A stretch of DNA of 64,000 nt from Halicephalobus mephisto. Taxonomy: Eukaryota > Nematoda > Chromadorea > Rhabditida > Panagrolaimidae. This document shows, piece by piece, positions 59,906-64,000 of the stretch. The notes beneath the pieces are model-generated. The model was given only the letters and a program-made list of their open reading frames with translations. It was not told where the DNA came from and did no database searches. The translations under genes were made by a program, and so were the position numbers. The stretch's first letter is position 1. Each line of letters starts with the position of its first letter. The stretch is from assembly GCA_009193035.1 (NCBI GenBank), contig SWDT01000012.1, positions 186,001-250,000 of the forward strand, written 5' to 3'.

Positions 59906-61625
59906 GTTTGAGAGAACTTAACAAACTGATTGACTAGGAAACTCAGATGCTTTTATACGGTTGGAATTAGTAATAGAAGACCTTCAGAATACTGACGAAA
60001 CAACAATGACATTACGTTAACCAAAATGGAAAATTTAAAGGCACCAATTCAATGAATAAAATCAATGACTTCTGATTTCATTTGACTGACAATAAGAAAA
60101 CGAAGGGAACTTTGATATCGGTTTTCTTCTAAAGGAATAAAAACACATGTAAGGTATTTTTAGACATTCACAAATTCAATTGCATTATTTACTTCAAAAT
60201 ATTTCGAATACATTGTTATTTCTTTCTAGAGTTTTCAACTCTAAAAACAAAAAAATTAAAATAAATAATTGCAAATAAAACACATTTAAAATCTTACAGG
60301 AAATAAAGGGAAACGAAAAGAGAATTAAACATATAAGGAATTTTTATTTGTTATAAAATAGCGTTGTTTTTGCGGTTGTTAAGAATTAGACTCACTATTG
60401 ATGGAAATATTCAGGAAATTACTGCATGTCTGAAGAACAATTTAATATATTTTGCATATTAGATCATCATGATTTTTATCGATTTAGAGTATGCGTCGAA
60501 ATATTCAAAAATCTGATTATCAGCAGGAATTTGATGATTGACTAAAAATTACCCTCTTCTAATTCAATATCAAATCAGTGAATATCTAAGGAATTCTCCT
60601 CTAGAATGTTGATAGATTCATTCGCAAGATATTCAGAGATTTAGATATTCATTCATGACAAGTTTATTTCTAAACAACTTAGATATTTATGTTCATAAAA
60701 AAACTGGTAGTTTCTCCTTCAACGACATTGTCTCTCTCCATTTCATAAGATTTATCTTATTTTGTTGGTTTTCAGACCAGTTTCTTGGTAGTTGAATTAA
60801 TTTAACATGAAATAAACAAATTAACCAACTTAATGTGTAGTTAAGTAAGAAAGAAATTGATTTAACAAAGTGAATTTCAAAATCAGTGCGAAGGAGGAGT
60901 GACTGTCGTATAATCCGCAAAACTCATGTAAGTTGTTTAAATTTATTCACTGCATCTACAAGAATAACTGTAGAAAGATAGGGATTCACACGTGCATAGA
61001 AGGTGATGACAATGTCGAAATTATATAAATCTCTAAGATTTCAATAAAAAATACAGCGAAAGATTATTGAACACTAGTTTACATAAATCTTTAAGCATTT
61101 ATTTTCATAGAAATTGTTTTAACTGTAAATTTCTCTGATTACCGATTGCTTCAAAATTTCAAAAGCAATTCAAATTTAAAATTTTTTTTCTCTATTTCCT
61201 CCATAACCATAGATATATTTGTGGTAGTTTATAGATACTTTTATTATTTATTTGACAAGATTTACTTTGGTATGAAATTCGAATCTATTTACTACTTTTA
61301 TGCTTAATATTATCCGATTAAATACAATACTACTAAAGAATTTCTAAATTTTTGTAGTTTCCAAAGGCACTTTGTCATATTCTGCAGAAAGGTCTGAGAA
61401 AGTTCTTGAACAATAATAATCTGCATATGACACGCTTGAATTTAAACTAGAAGTTGCCACCGTAGGGATTGAAGCGTAAGGTGAGGAAGAACGTTGACCA
61501 CTAGTATATAGAATAGGCTAGAATATTGACGTAAACAAAGAGATGGCACTTTGTTCTGTAGCTGAAGGTACCGATGGATATGAATAAAAAACACAATTTA
61601 ATGTTGAAATTTGTGTACATTGAAA
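59906..61625. other. Longest spacer of the array, includes decayed tail of arrestin O
   Basis: The left part holds the arrestin N promoter. The right part (about 61350-61625) is the former tail of arrestin O in frame, with the stop at 61626 and at least one more internal stop (near 61518). In between, about 1.3 kb of AT-rich sequence holds no recognisable gene; a 75-codon frame at 60693-60920 looks like chance. Confidence 0.5.
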
Positions 61626-62633
61626 TTACTGAATGAAAGGGACATTGGAGAAAACCACAGGGAGAAAAGTGTGAGTAGTGGATGAGAAAATCTTGTTGGA
61701 ATGGAGCTTGATCTAAAATTTACAATATATGTTTATTTTTGAAATTATTTTTCCTACCTCAAGCTCGTAATCCACTTTAATAATAGGACAATTGATAATG
61801 GAAAATAAATTTGTTGGCACCCGAAAATCTACTTGAACTTTCTTGGATGTTTTGGCGGGAATGACGACGTCGGTCTTCGTAGAATATACATTTTTACTAG
61901 AGTCTTTAGTAGTTGTAGAATCGTACAGCAAATCCGTTTGGCCAGTGTATCTTTCGTTTCTAATAATGGAAACTTCTATGCTAGAAATTTCATGCGAAGA
62001 ATGATTTTTAACACTACAGTTGATTGGAATGGTTTCATTAGCGGTCCAAACTAGACGAGGAATAGAAACCTGGAGAATTGCATGATTAACTTAGTCAGAG
62101 TCTGAAATAAAGCTTACCGTAGCTTTTAAAGATTTCGAACACGGGAAGATACTGTGCTTTTGGATAGTTGAAGATTGAGGTTGGCTGAGCTTTGAAGCAG
62201 ATTTGAGGTCAACAGGGATAGCCACTGGGATCTCAACTTCACAGTACTTATCCAGAGCCCAAGGGAGATCCAGTTCAGCTTTTAAGCTATACCGTATATC
62301 TCCATAAAGACCTTCGAAGCTGGGGGCAATGTCAGAGGGGATGGTGAGAGAAAACGGGTATTGTTTACTATCTGCTGACAAAGATTCATCATCTTTAGCT
62401 TCTTTCTCCGACAAAGTCAAGTAGTCATCGAAATAAACCTCATCATTTTTGTACATAATGGCATTTGCGCCGTAAACTTCCAAAAAATCAACATGCGCTC
62501 GACCATTAGCTTGAAGACGGATTTCATCAACCTTTTTATCCTTAGGCAAGTTTACAAGAACATATCCTTTTAACTTATCACCAGGACAATAGATGGATTG
62601 CGGAGAATTGAGAATAATTTGAATATCAGACAT
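61626..62633 (-). CDS. Alpha-arrestin O, tail-less
   Basis: Exons 62118-62633, 61758-62069 and 61626-61712 give 304 residues, the same size as M. It ends LPVVFSNVPFIQ-stop at the fold boundary. Large parts of exon 1 (62290-62430) and exon 2 (61740-61905) are almost identical to gene M, with N lying between them. The TATA region of M (CCTTATAAAGACATTT) reads CCTACAAGACATTTT here, so the promoter may be weakened. Confidence 0.87.
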
Positions 62634-63592
62634 GAATATTGAGAAACCGAAGCAAATGGAACAAATGTAGGAACTAAAATGTCTTGTAGGCTGAATTGAT
62701 GAAAGAAAACCCTTACTTCGTCAAAACTCGATTAGAACGAAAATTGATTAGAAAAAGGTAACATCAAAAGATATTTATTCAGTGAATGCAATTAACGTCA
62801 GCACCAAAGTCCTAATATATTTTGAATTACGAAAAAGAACGGGTGTGACTTTGGTTTCATAATGTTGCCTTTAGAAGATGCAAACAAACCGCAAATTGGT
62901 TTGAATACTCAAAAAATCAATGATATTCTTTTTAAACTATTTTCAATGAAACGTTGGAATTATTTTAATATAAAATTTTTTAATTGAGATGTAAGTTGAA
63001 GATTTTGAAGAAAATAAGAAATAACAAGATCATAAAAGATATAAAGAATTATTATTAATTGGATAATATTTAATTTTTGAAAATAGAAAAATTAGAAGAA
63101 TATGTTCAAAATATAAATATACAGCAAATTAGTGTGTTTTTAAAGAAAATTTCAATAAAAGTTGCTTATTTAGTTTATGTAAGGATTTATTTTCAGTATT
63201 TCCTTTTGATCGGACAAATCACACGATTTTTGAATTTCTCTGACAAACGATAGATTCAAACCAATTCCAAAAAAATAAATTCGAATTTGGAAATTATGGG
63301 TTCTTCCTATTTCTTTTATAATAATAATAAACTTTTTGTCAGTTTATGGATTTTTGCTATTTTTTACCACATTTTGTTATACAATTAAAAGTAATTTATA
63401 ATTTAAAATTATTGTATTAAATATATTTAAGAATAGGATATGTTTAGATCTCCACAGTTCTGAAAGACACTTTGTCGTATTTTGATGAAGAGTTGAGTAG
63501 CGTCTTGGATGCAAATCATAAATAAGTGCCACGATTGAATTTAAACGAAAAATTAGCAACGTTGAGACTGAAACACACAACGAATCAGAGTA

Positions 63593-64000
63593 CTAAGCAC
63601 TGGGATGCTCAATAGACTGAGGCATTGGCATATACGAAGGAAGATCGTTTCCCTCTGTAATTAAAGTTACCGATGAATACAGCTTCGGGAAACCAAACAA
63701 ATGCTCGAATCCAACTGCTGGAACTTCTAAAGATGCAGATGCATGGATCAAAGGGACATTAGAGATAATTATGGGCAGAGAAGTGTGGGGAGCAGATGAG
63801 AAAATCTTGTTGGAATGGAGCTTGATCTGAAATTTTGCAATGTATATTTATTTTTGAAATTATTTTCCTCACCTCAAGCTCGTAATCCACTTTAATAATA
63901 GGGCAATTGTTGATAGTAACTAAATTTGATGGGACTTCAACATATACTTTGACCTCTTTTGATGTTGAAGAAGGAATCTGGACATCAATTTTCGTAGATT
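63593..64000 (-). CDS. Alpha-arrestin P, truncated tail (5' part beyond window)
   Basis: Exon 3 (63593-63826) and the 3' part of exon 2 (63873-64000 and beyond the edge). Exon 2 reads STKIDVQIPSSTSKEV and then the VDYELE end with a GTGAGG donor. Exon 3 ends MPMPQSIEHPSA-stop as in gene N. Its first 70 bp instead match gene M (SAPHTSLPIIISNVPLI), so it is a chimera. The relic tail beyond the stop is 63377-63592. Confidence 0.85.

Larger units (their letters stand above)
33483..64000 (-). repeat. Tandem array of 15 alpha-arrestin genes
   Basis: Head-to-tail gene duplicates named A to P (no J) from left to right, spaced about 2 kb apart, all minus strand and with identical intron positions. The spacers of 0.7-1.7 kb between genes are AT-rich, hold no other gene I can support, and often share 3' flanking sequence between neighbours (for example 45520-45700 with 47540-47720). 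The array runs past the right edge. Confidence 0.95.

Noticed and set aside
33483..64000. CRISPR-like or satellite interpretation of the repeated structure
   Set aside because: The repeat period is a complete three-exon gene; there are no short direct repeats with unique spacers.

Overview
The window looks like nematode nuclear DNA. It is AT-rich, its protein-coding genes have short GT-AG introns (many 40-60 bp, acceptors of the TTTTCAG type), and it carries nematode-type families: Srbc-like and other 7TM chemoreceptors, a DUF1647-type protein and a large alpha-arrestin family. Housekeeping genes place it in an animal: CCDC93, an AUH-type hydratase, FAM32A, eIF3 subunit B and DDX20/Gemin3. 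I cannot name the species. A free-living rhabditid-like worm is the best guess.

Positions 1-7,200 hold three tandem, intronless Srbc-like chemoreceptors on the minus strand. Decayed copies of the 3' end of CCDC93 lie between them, so the duplicated unit was 'receptor plus CCDC93 tail'. The intact CCDC93 follows at 7,469-9,204. Positions 9,300-20,300 are mainly conserved genes: a mitochondrial enoyl-CoA hydratase (AUH-like) divergent from FAM32A, a five-exon eIF3B, a three-exon protein with probable OB folds and an RRM, and a secreted GH18 chitinase with three hevein-like domains.

Positions 20,800-28,100 are a same-strand run of DDX20, a flavin monooxygenase and a DUF1647-like type II membrane protein, possibly an operon. 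Palindromic short repeats are seeded in the introns here and in the chitinase intron. A six-exon 7TM receptor (29,642-31,898) and a small secreted Tyr-rich peptide (31,971-32,253, minus) follow.

From 33,483 to the right edge is the main feature: fifteen tandem alpha-arrestin genes, all on the minus strand, about 2 kb apart, each with the same three-exon, phase-0 layout. Exon 1 is the arrestin N domain, exon 2 most of the C domain, and exon 3 the last C-domain strand plus a Pro-rich tail. In eight genes (A, B, C, F, G, H, I, L) the tail carries PPxY motifs, the known docking site for WW domains of NEDD4-type ubiquitin ligases. In the others the PPxY is mutated (E, K) or cut off by stop codons near the fold/tail boundary (D, M, N, O, P). 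Patches of near identity between non-adjacent copies, and one clearly chimeric exon, indicate ongoing gene conversion or unequal crossing-over. All gene models come from reading frames and splice consensus; nothing was checked against transcripts or databases.
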